A stretch of DNA of 39,812 nt from Candidatus Poribacteria bacterium (GTDB taxonomy: Bacteria > Poribacteria > WGA-4E > WGA-3G): the NCBI GenBank assembly GCA_028820845.1, contig JAPPII010000069.1, positions 1 through 39,812 of the forward strand, given 5' to 3'. The position numbers were made by a program, and so were the translations under genes. The notes under the pieces were generated by a model. It was not told the origin of the DNA. It saw nothing but the letters and a program-made list of their open reading frames with translations, and did no database searches. Every line of letters starts with the position of its first letter. The first letter of the stretch is position 1. Below are positions 30,882 through 39,812 of this stretch, one piece after another.

Positions 30882-32249
30882 CTATTCCGTGTATCCTGTC
30901 CTATCTGTATTCCCACCGTATTTCAACGCATAAATCAAGAGGTTCGACATAAACCGATAGACATCCGTAGAACGCCGGAGACGCAACATCGTACGGCTCT
31001 CAATCTCCGCCGTCTCCATAGCGCACATGTAGTCCTTACGATTGTAGACCACCGCTAACCGATCGTTGATTGTAATCCCTTTCTGATAAGGAAACTGCGT
31101 GGGTTGTGCGTTGTTCTCATTTCTCCAGAACACATCGCCGCCCGTCGGCGGTTTTAGAAAGTCATAGTAGATGTTATAGAGTTCGTGATCGTGTGGTATG
31201 ATTTCGAGTGGGTATTCAGGAAAAATCGTTTGGAGTTCATCAGCGACAATGTGTGCGAACAAGCCGTTGAAACCGCAATCGTCGAAAAAGAGCATCCCCC
31301 CTCTTTCAACGATATATTTCCGAAGCGCGGCGCGCTCTTGTGGTGTAAAACCTGTCTCTAACGGACCGTCCTTCGCAAGCCCACGTCCGACAGTAATATC
31401 TTTATCGTGTCCCGTCATTATGATAAGAGGTGCGTCCATGATTTGCGGATCCGTGATCGGCAAAGCACCACCTTCAAAATTCATATCCGCTCGGATTGAG
31501 GTGTAGTCTTCCAGCCACTTGATGAGCGCAGGGATCGCAGTGGGGTCTTGCCACCAGTCCGAGAGCGAATGTTTAAGCCGAATCAACCGGATATGCCCAC
31601 GCATCTCGCTGCCAGCACCTGCAAGAATACCCCCCAATTGCCCCTTCGGCAGCTGCACAAGTTCCATGAGATCTGTATCAAACCCGTCTCCTAAACCCGC
31701 TGTGGGTAGAGACCCATCAAGAAACTCAGAAAGTCCGCTACGGGTTGTTCCTGTAGGATTTCTCTGGATCAGCGGCGGCGCACTTTTTTCAAGCGTCGGC
31801 ACTTCCGCAACAGAGGCACCGGCGAGGTCTGCCGATGAACGGTTGGGTTGTTCAGTGCTGGGCAAGGTCGGCGACACCGCAACCTCCGCAGGATTGAGAA
31901 CATCCGGGTCAACCTTCAGTTCTGGTATCTGCCGCACAACCGTTGTCCGCTCAGGTGGCAGCTGCGTGAGGTTTGACATCTGTTTCGGCGCAGTAACTGC
32001 TGTTTTTACCTGTGGCGAGCTAACTGTCACATTTCGGCGTGTTGGACGGAGGGGTGTGTCTGTCCGTGTTGGGGTGAGTGTGACGAATGCCGCCTCAAAC
32101 GTGTCTTTGTTCAATTCCCGCTGCCCTGAGAACAGAAACGCCGCAATTGCGACAAAGAGCAAATGCAAGCCAATCGAAGCGATAGCTGCGCGACGGTTAT
32201 CTCGCAAATTTTGGCTTGCAAGCTCCACGAAAAAATGTCTCTGTCTCAT
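30882..32249 (-). CDS. Membrane-anchored DUF4159 protein
   Basis: This 455-residue protein has one N-terminal membrane helix at about residues 23-42 (AAIASIGLHLLFVAIAAFLF) in a TonB-like arrangement. A long Pro/Thr/Ser-rich linker runs to about residue 200, with a DUF4159 domain behind it (IRLKHSLSDWWQDPTAIPAL, then MTGHDKDITVGRGL, RKYIVERGGMLFFDDCG, and a closing FMSNLLIYAL). DUF4159 resembles the GATase1-like fold, and proteins with it are often found near ABC or MoxR-type complexes. The domain would lie in the periplasm. It is the last gene of a four-gene minus-strand operon, eight bases after the DUF1854 gene. Exact role unknown. Confidence 0.88.
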   Translation of the reverse strand: MRQRHFFVELASQNLRDNRRAAIASIGLHLLFVAIAAFLFSGQRELNKDTFEAAFVTLTPTRTDTPLRPTRRNVTVSSPQVKTAVTAPKQMSNLTQLPPERTTVVRQIPELKVDPDVLNPAEVAVSPTLPSTEQPNRSSADLAGASVAEVPTLEKSAPPLIQRNPTGTTRSGLSEFLDGSLPTAGLGDGFDTDLMELVQLPKGQLGGILAGAGSEMRGHIRLIRLKHSLSDWWQDPTAIPALIKWLEDYTSIRADMNFEGGALPITDPQIMDAPLIIMTGHDKDITVGRGLAKDGPLETGFTPQERAALRKYIVERGGMLFFDDCGFNGLFAHIVADELQTIFPEYPLEIIPHDHELYNIYYDFLKPPTGGDVFWRNENNAQPTQFPYQKGITINDRLAVVYNRKDYMCAMETAEIESRTMLRLRRSTDVYRFMSNLLIYALKYGGNTDRTGYTE

Positions 32250-32257
32250 GGCAATCT

Positions 32258-32827
32258 TTAGAGATGCCGCTGGATGTGTAGGTAACTCTGGGCATCTAAC
32301 TCCCGATAATCTGGAATATCGTACCGATTCCCTCGGACATCCGTCACAAAAAGCCGAGCAGGGGGTACCTGTTTAATGTTCTGATTCAACCCGCGCACCA
32401 AGAAAGTTATGCGTCCGCGCTCGGTTTCGACCTCCCATTCATGGATACCGAATTGCTCCTTCACTCGGTACACTTTCCGGATTGTCGGTGTAAAGTAGCG
32501 TTTATCCAACTCCTCTTGGAGAATCTCCAGACTCTTTGCATCGAGTGCTGATGGGTCAACGAGGATTCCGATCTCGGTATCTTCATCCGCTGCGAGAGAA
32601 ATATATTGATTCGGGTTGCTAAGCGGCATAAGCCGTCGCACGACTACGCGCAGATAGCACGCCTCTTTCCGAATTTCCAACCGCGCCGTCCCTACCTCAG
32701 AACGCGTGAACGTAAGGGTATCTGGGTCAAGATAACGGGGTGTAAAGTCATCCTGTTCAGACGGCACCGAGTTCACTGTCGGTGCCGCGGCAGGTGTTAT
32801 TTGTTTCTCTGTATTTTCGTTCTGCAT
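32258..32827 (-). CDS. DUF1854 protein, ABC exporter partner
   Basis: This 189-residue protein matches DUF1854: YLDPDTLTFTRSEVGTARLEI, VVVRRLMPLSNPNQYISL, then DEDTEIGILVDPSALDAKSLEILQEELDKRYFTP and HEWEVETERG. The ending is LFVTDVRGNRYDIPDYRELDAQSY. The ATG at 32827 with GGAGAG upstream is preferred; an in-frame start at 32941 would overlap the ABC gene. It lies two bases after the ABC exporter gene. In known genomes this domain travels with such an ABC protein, and the pair has been named after cyanophycin metabolism; no cyanophycin gene is present here. No membrane helix is seen, so it probably sits on the cytoplasmic side. Confidence 0.88.
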   Translation of the reverse strand: MQNENTEKQITPAAAPTVNSVPSEQDDFTPRYLDPDTLTFTRSEVGTARLEIRKEACYLRVVVRRLMPLSNPNQYISLAADEDTEIGILVDPSALDAKSLEILQEELDKRYFTPTIRKVYRVKEQFGIHEWEVETERGRITFLVRGLNQNIKQVPPARLFVTDVRGNRYDIPDYRELDAQSYLHIQRHL

Positions 32828-32829
32828 AC

Positions 32830-35151
32830 CTATCTCTCCACTGCTTGTGCTGCGGCGCGGACATTCGCGGCTTCGCGTTGGGTTTCTACGAGTTTGTAGT
32901 AGATACCTTTTTCCGCCATGAGTTCCTCGTGAGAGCCACACTCAACGCCTTTGCCCTTTTCAATCACGAAGAGCCGATCGGCGTTTCGGAGCGTTGAAAG
33001 CCTGTGGGCAATCGCGAAGGTCGTCCGGTTCTGCACCAACCTATCAATCGCCTGTTGAATCTTTTTCTCGGTTTCCACATCTACAGACGAGGTGGCTTCA
33101 TCGAGAATCAAAATACGCGGATTGTGTAAAATTGCCCGGGCGATGGAGATACGTTGGCGTTCCCCGCCGGACAACCGTCCCCCGCGTTCCCCGACTTCTG
33201 AATCGTAGCCGTCTGGAAACTTGACGATAAATTCGTGTGCGTTTGCGGCTTTCGCTGCCGTGATAATGTCCTCCATCGTGGCATCAGGATGTGCATAAGC
33301 GATGTTCTCAGCAATCGTCCCACTAAAGAGGTAGGGTTCCTGTAGCACGACCCCAATCTGGCGACGCAAATCTTTGAGATCAATCTCTTTAATATCTTCA
33401 CCGTCAACCTCTAAACGTCCGGAGTCGGGTGTATAGAACCGACAAATCAGATTAATAAGCGTCGATTTCCCTGCCCCCGAATGTCCGACAAGTCCTATCA
33501 TCTCACCGGGTTTCACGTGCAGGTTAATATCTCGAAGCACGGGTTTGTGTGAGTCGTAACCGAACGTCATGTTGTGGAACTTGACTTCGCCAGTGATGTT
33601 CGGCATCGCTTTAAGCGTGCCGTCGTCAAACTGCTCGGGTTGCGAATCTATGACTTCAAAGAGCCGCTCTGCCGCTGTCATCGAACGAGAAGCCCAATTA
33701 ATAAGCGGGCTGATATAGCGCAACGGTTCGTAGAACATCATCAGGTATGCATTAAAAGCCATCAACGTGCCGAGCGTCATACTCCCGGCGATAATATTGA
33801 GCCCCCCGGCGTACCAAACAATCAGAGACCCCAACTGCACTGCGAACATCAGTGGCGGGTAGTAGGTAGCCCAGATTAATTCAGCATTCGTTTCATAGTC
33901 GCGTGCGTCGATATTCGCATCGGCGAACCGATCAACTTCGCTCCGTTGTTGTCCAAACGCCCGGACAACTCGGATACCGGATACAGAGTCGTTGACGACA
34001 TCGAACAACTTTGAACGGCGGCGCCATGCACGGTGCCAAAGGCTTCGGACCTTCTTCCAGAACCAACCCGCGCCAAAGACGATTATCGGAATCGGGATTA
34101 AGATGAAGCATGCCAATTGCCAGTTCATCCAGAAAAGCATCCCCCCAATTCCGAAGAAGAGAAGCAGCTCCACTGCGAGGAAGGAGAGTCCCTCTAACAT
34201 GAAGTCTTGAAGCCGTTCACTATCCTCGGTAATGTGCGAGATCACCGTTCCTGTCTTCCGTTTATCAAAAAATCGGATTGACAGATTGTGTAAGTGCTGA
34301 TAGACGTGTGAACGGATATTCGCTGCAACGCGGAACGTCAGCCAGGCACCGAGACGTAATCGGAAAATTGTGAAAATTTCTCGGATGATCTGTATCGCTA
34401 ATAAGGCACCTACAGCGATAGTCAATGCTAACGCTGCGGGTTGAATCGCCCGAAAAACGCTTCCTAACTGTGTTGCCGACGCTTCTTGTGCAGCAGTGGT
34501 CGCGTCGTTCAGAAGTAGAATATCGTCAATCAGGATGCGAGAGAAATACGGCGGCACAAGCGAAATGAGCGTGCCGGCAATCACGAATAGCATGAACAAA
34601 GTTGCCCTACCGCGATAAGGACGTATATAGGTCAAAATCCGCAGCATCACCTTGTGTTTCTTGGTACATGCCGGGCAAGGTGAGAACTCATCTGGCAACA
34701 GCAAACCGCACGACTGACAGAATTGCTCCTCTGGCTTATAATCCCATATAGGTGCTTCGTCGCGTTTCCCTTTTCGGAACTCAATCTCGTCTCCGATAAA
34801 TCGGGCGACGAACCCAAACTTCGAGGCATAACCACTTGAGTAGCGGATGAGATCGACAGTGCCTTCCTCTGTTTCCAGTACCAAGAGACCGGCATCCACA
34901 ACGATTTCCGCACGAATTCCCAAGACATTCTCATAAGGGATGTAGTGAAGCACTTCACCTTCGCCTGTTACGGTAAAAATTGCTGCGTCCGTTAGCACGA
35001 ACCACTCTTCACCATAACTACCGGATGCGTTTACATCACTTTGGACAGCAAATCGAATCTGTTCTGAACGAATATCTAATTTTTTCAGTGTTACTTTAAT
35101 TAAATCGGGTATCGGGTCAAGCGTACCCGTTGGTGTCTCTGCAGTTGACAT
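32830..35151 (-). CDS. ABC exporter with N-terminal DUF1854-type region and Zn ribbon
   Basis: This 773-residue half-transporter combines membrane and ATPase domains. Residues about 1-140 form a beta-rich region related to the DUF1854/PH-like partner. A zinc ribbon follows at 144-165 (CQSCG and CPAC). Six membrane helices lie at about 180-500. The nucleotide-binding domain has Walker A GHSGAGKST with K562, the signature LSGGERQRI and Walker B ILILDEATSSVD. It resembles type IV exporters of lipids or small molecules such as MsbA, and probably works as a homodimer in the inner membrane. The ATG at 35151 lies 21 bp after a small zinc-ribbon gene. The substrate is unknown. This N-terminal layout matches the cyanophycin-associated exporter group as I recall it. 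Confidence 0.92.
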   Translation of the reverse strand: MSTAETPTGTLDPIPDLIKVTLKKLDIRSEQIRFAVQSDVNASGSYGEEWFVLTDAAIFTVTGEGEVLHYIPYENVLGIRAEIVVDAGLLVLETEEGTVDLIRYSSGYASKFGFVARFIGDEIEFRKGKRDEAPIWDYKPEEQFCQSCGLLLPDEFSPCPACTKKHKVMLRILTYIRPYRGRATLFMLFVIAGTLISLVPPYFSRILIDDILLLNDATTAAQEASATQLGSVFRAIQPAALALTIAVGALLAIQIIREIFTIFRLRLGAWLTFRVAANIRSHVYQHLHNLSIRFFDKRKTGTVISHITEDSERLQDFMLEGLSFLAVELLLFFGIGGMLFWMNWQLACFILIPIPIIVFGAGWFWKKVRSLWHRAWRRRSKLFDVVNDSVSGIRVVRAFGQQRSEVDRFADANIDARDYETNAELIWATYYPPLMFAVQLGSLIVWYAGGLNIIAGSMTLGTLMAFNAYLMMFYEPLRYISPLINWASRSMTAAERLFEVIDSQPEQFDDGTLKAMPNITGEVKFHNMTFGYDSHKPVLRDINLHVKPGEMIGLVGHSGAGKSTLINLICRFYTPDSGRLEVDGEDIKEIDLKDLRRQIGVVLQEPYLFSGTIAENIAYAHPDATMEDIITAAKAANAHEFIVKFPDGYDSEVGERGGRLSGGERQRISIARAILHNPRILILDEATSSVDVETEKKIQQAIDRLVQNRTTFAIAHRLSTLRNADRLFVIEKGKGVECGSHEELMAEKGIYYKLVETQREAANVRAAAQAVER

Positions 35152-35172
35152 TCCTTCTCTCCGCCTCCGTTG

Positions 35173-35394
35173 TTACTTTCCAGGCGTACGTACGTCGGGA
35201 TATTTCCAAAGGACCTTGCGCTCAATAGATTTCCAACGGCTTGAATCCACACGTTGGACAGCAAATATCTTGTGACCACACCTGCATCGTATATCGTGAA
35301 CATGTCCATTTGAGCAGGTCTGTTCCTCAACAAAGTTAAGACTTTCTGGATGCACGCGATAACCGTGCCTACATGAATAACAAACCAAGTACAT
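35173..35394 (-). CDS. Small zinc-ribbon protein
   Basis: This 73-residue protein has a C-x2-C motif (CYSC) near the N-terminus and C, H and C residues in TCSNGHVHDIRCRCGHKIF, the layout of a four-cysteine zinc ribbon. The ATG at 35394 has GGGAGA upstream; a GTG at 35397 is adjacent. It is the first gene of the operon leading to the ABC exporter, DUF1854 and DUF4159. Both it and the ABC protein carry a zinc ribbon, suggesting a shared metal or nucleic-acid contact. Confidence 0.75.
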   Translation of the reverse strand: MYLVCYSCRHGYRVHPESLNFVEEQTCSNGHVHDIRCRCGHKIFAVQRVDSSRWKSIERKVLWKYPDVRTPGK

Positions 35395-35495
35395 CACAAA
35401 TCTCCCAATCTACTGTGTTTCCGAATACTGGACACTATCCTTTATAAAAACCCGTCTCCCACAATTTAATTCAAAAAAAATACGACACAAATTCT

Positions 35496-35543
35496 CCTAA
35501 CTGCTAATCACCAACCACCAATCACTAATCGCTAACCACTAAT
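35496..35543 (-). repeat. CTAATCAC/CTAACCAC degenerate repeat at a gene end
   Basis: Tandem units of the form CTAAT(C)(A/G)C and CTAACCAC run for about 48 bp. The last units contain the stop codon and final three codons (Ile-Ser-Gly) of the enolase-superfamily gene, so the repeat has reached the gene's 3' end. Related ACTG-type units are at 16014 and 17141. Confidence 0.5.
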
Positions 35544-36650
35544 AGAATGCTTCTCCAAAACCGCATCGTTCAATTCAACACCAAGTCCTGGCTTCGTTGA
35601 CGGAATGATGTATCCGTCTTCCCACTGTATCGGCTCCTTGAGGATATCCGTATGGAAGCCGTCCCATGTATGGATACCTTCTTGAATCAGGAAATTCGGA
35701 CTACAGACATCCAACTGAATATTCGCCGCGCCGCCGATGGGACCACCATACAGATGCGGTGCTATCTGTGCGTAGTGCGCTTCTCCCATAGACGCAATCT
35801 TCTTCGCTTCGAGGATACCCCCCGTGATTGTCAAATCCATCTGCAAGATAGATGCAGCCTGCTGCTCCAGCAGGTCCACGAACTCATATTTCGTCAATAA
35901 TCGTTCTCCCGTCGCAATCGGGATGCTTGTGGATTGTGCGACGCGTGCCATCTCTTTGATATTCTCCGGAGGTAGGGGTTCCTCGAACCAGAGCGGATCA
36001 TAAGGCTCGACCCGTTTCGCAAAACGGATTGCACTGTTCGTGTTGAACTGCCCGTGCGTGCCAATCAGAATATCACACCTATCGCCAACAGCATCCCGAA
36101 TCCCACGGATAACACTTTCAGCGTAGTCCAGCGTTTCCAACCTATCGGCGGTATTCGGATCGACGGGATCGAACTTGACAGCAGTGAACCCTTTTTCGAC
36201 GTAAGAGAGGGCGAGTTCCCCGGTTTCTTCAGGAGAGGCACCGCGTCGCCATTGCAGTAGATAGGAATAGGCGCGTAGCTTCTCATGGAACATACCCCCC
36301 AACAGGTTGTAAATCGGCTGATTCAACGCCTTTCCGACAATATCCCAACACGCCATCTCAATCGCGCTCATCGCTGGGCTCGTCAATGGACCGGAGTGCC
36401 GCACACACGGTCCCTCGTAAAGCGTAGACCAGATCCGCTCAATCCGAAACGGATCTACGCCAATCAGGTAGCGTTCTCCCCAATCTTTAATCAGCTCGAT
36501 AACGACATGGTTCAATTGGGTATGATAGGTACATTCGCCTACCCCCTCAATGCCTTCATCCGTTATCAGTTTGACGAAAATCCAACGCCTTCCACCCCAA
36601 TGTGGTGGTGGTACATCAACGAGATACGTTTTCACATCAACAATCTTCAT
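35532..36650 (-). CDS. Enolase-superfamily (mandelate racemase/GalD-like) enzyme
   Basis: This 372-residue protein has an N-terminal capping domain (VGECTYHTQLNH) and a C-terminal barrel with AVKFDPVDP, WFEEPLPPEN and IATGERL. The order fits galactonate or other acid-sugar dehydratases. Metal ligands 2 and 3 are the E in FEEP and the E in TGER. At the first ligand position, where a D is normal (in E. coli GalD, VDFHG), the sequence is IGTHGQF, a threonine, with the histidine kept. The segment is intact, so this may be a family-level variant. A His-Leu-Tyr-Gly-Gly-Pro loop (HLYGGP) near the end is also present. The start is ATG at 36650 with a weak ribosome site. Confidence 0.9.
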   Translation of the reverse strand: MKIVDVKTYLVDVPPPHWGGRRWIFVKLITDEGIEGVGECTYHTQLNHVVIELIKDWGERYLIGVDPFRIERIWSTLYEGPCVRHSGPLTSPAMSAIEMACWDIVGKALNQPIYNLLGGMFHEKLRAYSYLLQWRRGASPEETGELALSYVEKGFTAVKFDPVDPNTADRLETLDYAESVIRGIRDAVGDRCDILIGTHGQFNTNSAIRFAKRVEPYDPLWFEEPLPPENIKEMARVAQSTSIPIATGERLLTKYEFVDLLEQQAASILQMDLTITGGILEAKKIASMGEAHYAQIAPHLYGGPIGGAANIQLDVCSPNFLIQEGIHTWDGFHTDILKEPIQWEDGYIIPSTKPGLGVELNDAVLEKHSISG

Positions 36651-36807
36651 TTTTTAAATTTTCCTTGCGGTTCGTTGCGAGTGCATCAGTGATTTGACAC
36701 CCTTTCCATGCTGCCATCCTTCTAACCCGCCTGTAACCGAACGCTGCGAATCTTGTCTCTTTCTGACTGCCGATAGCCAATGGTTTCCAACAGCCAATCG
36801 CAAAATA

Positions 36808-39042
36808 TTATGGATTCCACCAATAGGTTACCTTGCCAACTAAGGTGGTATCCAACAACCCTGTTGACACGCTGTCTGTCCCGTAAGTCTGATTGAAAAC
36901 AAAATAGAAATCACTACCGGGTCGATAGACATAGTTAACTAAGAAATTCGTTGTAACGAGGTTCCGATCACTGTTCCATTGGACGTAAAGTTTCGTAAAG
37001 AGGTCTGTCGAAAAGGAATAGACGATACGTCCCCCAAAGACATTCGTATTGAAAGATCCTTCTGGGAGCGTGACGCGGTTGAACTCGTATCTCGGTTCGA
37101 CGCTAAAGCGTCCAGCGAACCGAAGATCGAGACGTAGGTCAAAGCCGCGGCGAGTGCCGTTGTAGAAATCCCCGATATTGAACCCAAACCGTCCGTTGAA
37201 GACCTGACCCTCAGCGTTGAGCATGAGGCTATAGTTATTGTAACTATACCTACCGGGCGGGATGACAATTCCCTCCCGAATTTCAAAATCCTCGGTGAGA
37301 TTCTCAAAATTCCGGTAGAAACGGAGACCGCCCCAACCGTTCGTCTCCAATTCAAGCCATGTGCTCCAGATAAAGGTTCGCGTCTCTAATTCGTTGTCTG
37401 AATTGAAGATAAGATCGAGTTCCGGTCCAGCCCACAACCGACGGAACCCGAACCAATGGAGGTAAGGCGTGGCGCGCGCTTCCCCACGAAACCAACGTGA
37501 ACCTGTCCGATAGACATAGCCGACTTCGGGGTTGAAATCATCACCGATATCGGTATAGGAGGCGTTCAATCGCCCGACTTCGCTCTGCCAATTTCCACCA
37601 AAATATAACGCATTCGCGTTCCCGCTCGTCAAAGCAGTAGTATCAGGGGAGGCTTGTCCGTTGAGTGGGTCGTCCTGGGTTTCACTGGGTTCAAACGTGC
37701 GTGCCCAGAGTCCACGAAAAGTCATATTGTCGATCGGACGATAGATAAAATCGAGACCTGTCGCGCTGTTGTGCCTGTCGAAATCTTGTTTATTAATCGC
37801 GATCATACCGACACTTGAGCCAGTGAAAAGATCGCGTCTCAGGCGCAGCACCGAGTAGTTCGTCCTACCAAGGTCTACCGCGTCCGTATCTTCCGTGGCA
37901 TCCGCTGCATACTTATCTGTGAGGACATCCAGTAGCCCGACGCTGAAGCCGCCGACTTTACCGGTAACTTTTCCGCCGCCCATAATCGGGATGGCGTGTC
38001 CTTCTTCAATACCGATACGGCGACTGTAGAAAAGGAGGAGCGGTGGTGGCGCATTGAAACTCGTGCGGGGGATACCAAAATCGAAGATCCCCGCGCCCTC
38101 TAAAAAGAATTGCCGTTTTTCAGGAAAAAAGAGGCTGAATCGCGTTAAGTTCGCTTCCTCCTGATCCGCTTCGACCTGTGCGAAATCTGTGTTAACGGTG
38201 AGATCTGCGATGAGATTTGAGGTGAGACCCACCTTCATATCTGCCCCTAAATCGTAGACACCAAATATCCCTTCTTCCTCTGTCCGAGCGACCCCTGGGA
38301 GGAAATAGGGCAGAAACTCAATATTCCGACGTTGTGAAATCCCAGATAAACCTGTGAGTGTCCCCAATTGCGTTGTTCGGTAGCGGGCAAGGAAACTATA
38401 TGCCGCGGGTACGGGTGCCCATGTACCTTCTTCCTGAGTTTTCTGAATCCTGCGTCCAAGGTTTAGCCCCCACGTCAGTGCCTCTTCGTCTTTGAATCTA
38501 AGTTGACTGAAGGGGATGGCGATTTCTGTCGTCCAATTATCGCCGTTAATTTTTGCACGACTGTCCCAGACGGCATTCCAGTTCTCGTTTCGACTGTCCC
38601 CACTGTCCATTATCGCGACATCTTCCCGCGCCCCGAGCGGATTGACTCGAAAAAAGAACCCGCTGCGTCGGTCGTTATAAGTATCCAACATCACAAAGAC
38701 ATTGTCGTTGTCCCATAACATCGCGTCGCGTCGCATTTTATTCGCAACAATCTTCGCGCGTTCAGGTTCACTACAGACAAAACCGAAATAGATATGTCTG
38801 TCGTCATAAAGAATCCGGACCTCCGTCGCTTCTGTCAGCGACGCGCCCGCGTCGGGTTCATATTGAATAAATTGACGGATAGGTATCGCTTTCTGCCAAT
38901 CCGACTCTGTAAGTTCTCCATCAATCTCGACACTTTCGTAAGTACGATACGCCTCTGCCCGAAGTGCTTCTGTTTCAGCGTACACGCCAGCACTGAGGCA
39001 AAAAAGGAGTAGCATCGATAGCCATCTACATAGATAATCCAT
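36808..39042 (-). CDS. DUF5916 outer-membrane protein with CBM9-like domain
   Basis: This 744-residue protein has a signal peptide (residues 1-22, LLLFCLSAGVYA). A CBM9-like sandwich spans about 30-220 (YRTYESVEIDGELTESDWQKA and VRILYDDRHIYFGFVC segments). A long beta-strand-rich region to residue 744 includes FSLFFPEKRQFFLEGAGIFDFG and SVGMIAINKQDF. This is the DUF5916 pattern, which I expect to form a large outer-membrane barrel. The final residues include aromatic Tyr and Trp, as in barrel-ending strands. Members often lie near carbohydrate or peptide uptake genes; here the enolase-like gene is next on the same strand, and a 157-bp spacer with no clear features lies between. Function in the family is unproven. 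Confidence 0.9.
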   Translation of the reverse strand: MDYLCRWLSMLLLFCLSAGVYAETEALRAEAYRTYESVEIDGELTESDWQKAIPIRQFIQYEPDAGASLTEATEVRILYDDRHIYFGFVCSEPERAKIVANKMRRDAMLWDNDNVFVMLDTYNDRRSGFFFRVNPLGAREDVAIMDSGDSRNENWNAVWDSRAKINGDNWTTEIAIPFSQLRFKDEEALTWGLNLGRRIQKTQEEGTWAPVPAAYSFLARYRTTQLGTLTGLSGISQRRNIEFLPYFLPGVARTEEEGIFGVYDLGADMKVGLTSNLIADLTVNTDFAQVEADQEEANLTRFSLFFPEKRQFFLEGAGIFDFGIPRTSFNAPPPLLLFYSRRIGIEEGHAIPIMGGGKVTGKVGGFSVGLLDVLTDKYAADATEDTDAVDLGRTNYSVLRLRRDLFTGSSVGMIAINKQDFDRHNSATGLDFIYRPIDNMTFRGLWARTFEPSETQDDPLNGQASPDTTALTSGNANALYFGGNWQSEVGRLNASYTDIGDDFNPEVGYVYRTGSRWFRGEARATPYLHWFGFRRLWAGPELDLIFNSDNELETRTFIWSTWLELETNGWGGLRFYRNFENLTEDFEIREGIVIPPGRYSYNNYSLMLNAEGQVFNGRFGFNIGDFYNGTRRGFDLRLDLRFAGRFSVEPRYEFNRVTLPEGSFNTNVFGGRIVYSFSTDLFTKLYVQWNSDRNLVTTNFLVNYVYRPGSDFYFVFNQTYGTDSVSTGLLDTTLVGKVTYWWNP

Positions 39043-39176
39043 GGTATACTAAAATAGGCGTTTACAGCGCAAGGTTTAACTTGCGGGTCTCGCCAAAAAT
39101 AACCTCCGTGCTTATCTTAAGCTTTTTTTTATTATACCACATTTACCGAAATTCTGCATGTCTTATCTGTAAGTGC

Positions 39177-39812
<636 letters not shown>

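Noticed and set aside
39110-39130. GCTTA-TCT-TAAGC followed by T8 as a terminator
   Set aside because: The stem is only 5 bp and AT-rich, and the site is not downstream of any plus-strand gene; it lies upstream of the DUF5916 gene on the other strand.

Overview
The window comes from a bacterial chromosome of roughly balanced base composition, most likely an uncultivated marine or sponge-associated bacterium. The mix of families fits Candidatus Poribacteria or a neighbouring phylum: Uma2 nucleases, DUF5916 outer-membrane proteins, DUF4159, DUF1854 next to an ABC exporter, an enolase-superfamily enzyme, a sugar isomerase and a GH129-like hydrolase. The many short dispersed intergenic repeats fit too. 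This placement is inferred from gene content and was not tested. The ferredoxin-linked 2-oxoacid oxidoreductase points to low-potential electron metabolism, while the catalase-peroxidase at the right edge shows oxygen exposure.

Layout. 1-3050 (minus): tRNA-Asn(GTT), a small membrane protein, a tandem pair of small acidic paralogues, and a HEPN (Swt1-type)/coiled-coil/winged-helix protein. 3050-3560: a repeat cluster including a MITE-like element with 17-bp terminal inverted repeats and a perfect 9-bp target duplication. 3560-7870 (minus): an operon of Uma2, sugar isomerase/epimerase, Uma2 and a secreted GH129-like glycosidase. 7965-12720 (plus): an HTH-metallo-beta-lactamase fusion, a DppB/DppC-type permease pair, aroQ and a DegT-type aminotransferase. 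12809-15051 (plus): a tight operon of a YkgJ-type cysteine-cluster protein, a DUF2156 acyltransferase-like protein and thiamine diphosphokinase. It converges on a PLP-dependent threonine/serine dehydratase. 16133-22192 (plus): an unrecognised conserved protein, two CBS-pair proteins, korA, korB and an M55 D-aminopeptidase.

22317-30503 is the accessory part. It holds a RelE/HigA-like toxin-antitoxin pair, a single-chain Eco57I/type IIG-like restriction-methylation protein, a PIN-like nuclease candidate with a near-consensus promoter, an uncharacterised overlapping two-gene pair, and a two-gene TPR module. Each gene of the TPR module carries a one-base loss in a homopolymer. Dispersed repeats lie between the units. 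This is the best place to look for a new defence or conflict system.

30523-39042: a STAS protein (plus) faces a four-gene minus operon of zinc ribbon, ABC exporter, DUF1854 and DUF4159. An enolase-superfamily enzyme with an altered first metal-ligand position and a DUF5916 outer-membrane protein follow. At the right edge the second MITE copy ends 18 bp from a near-perfect sigma-70 promoter for katG, which is cut by the window end.
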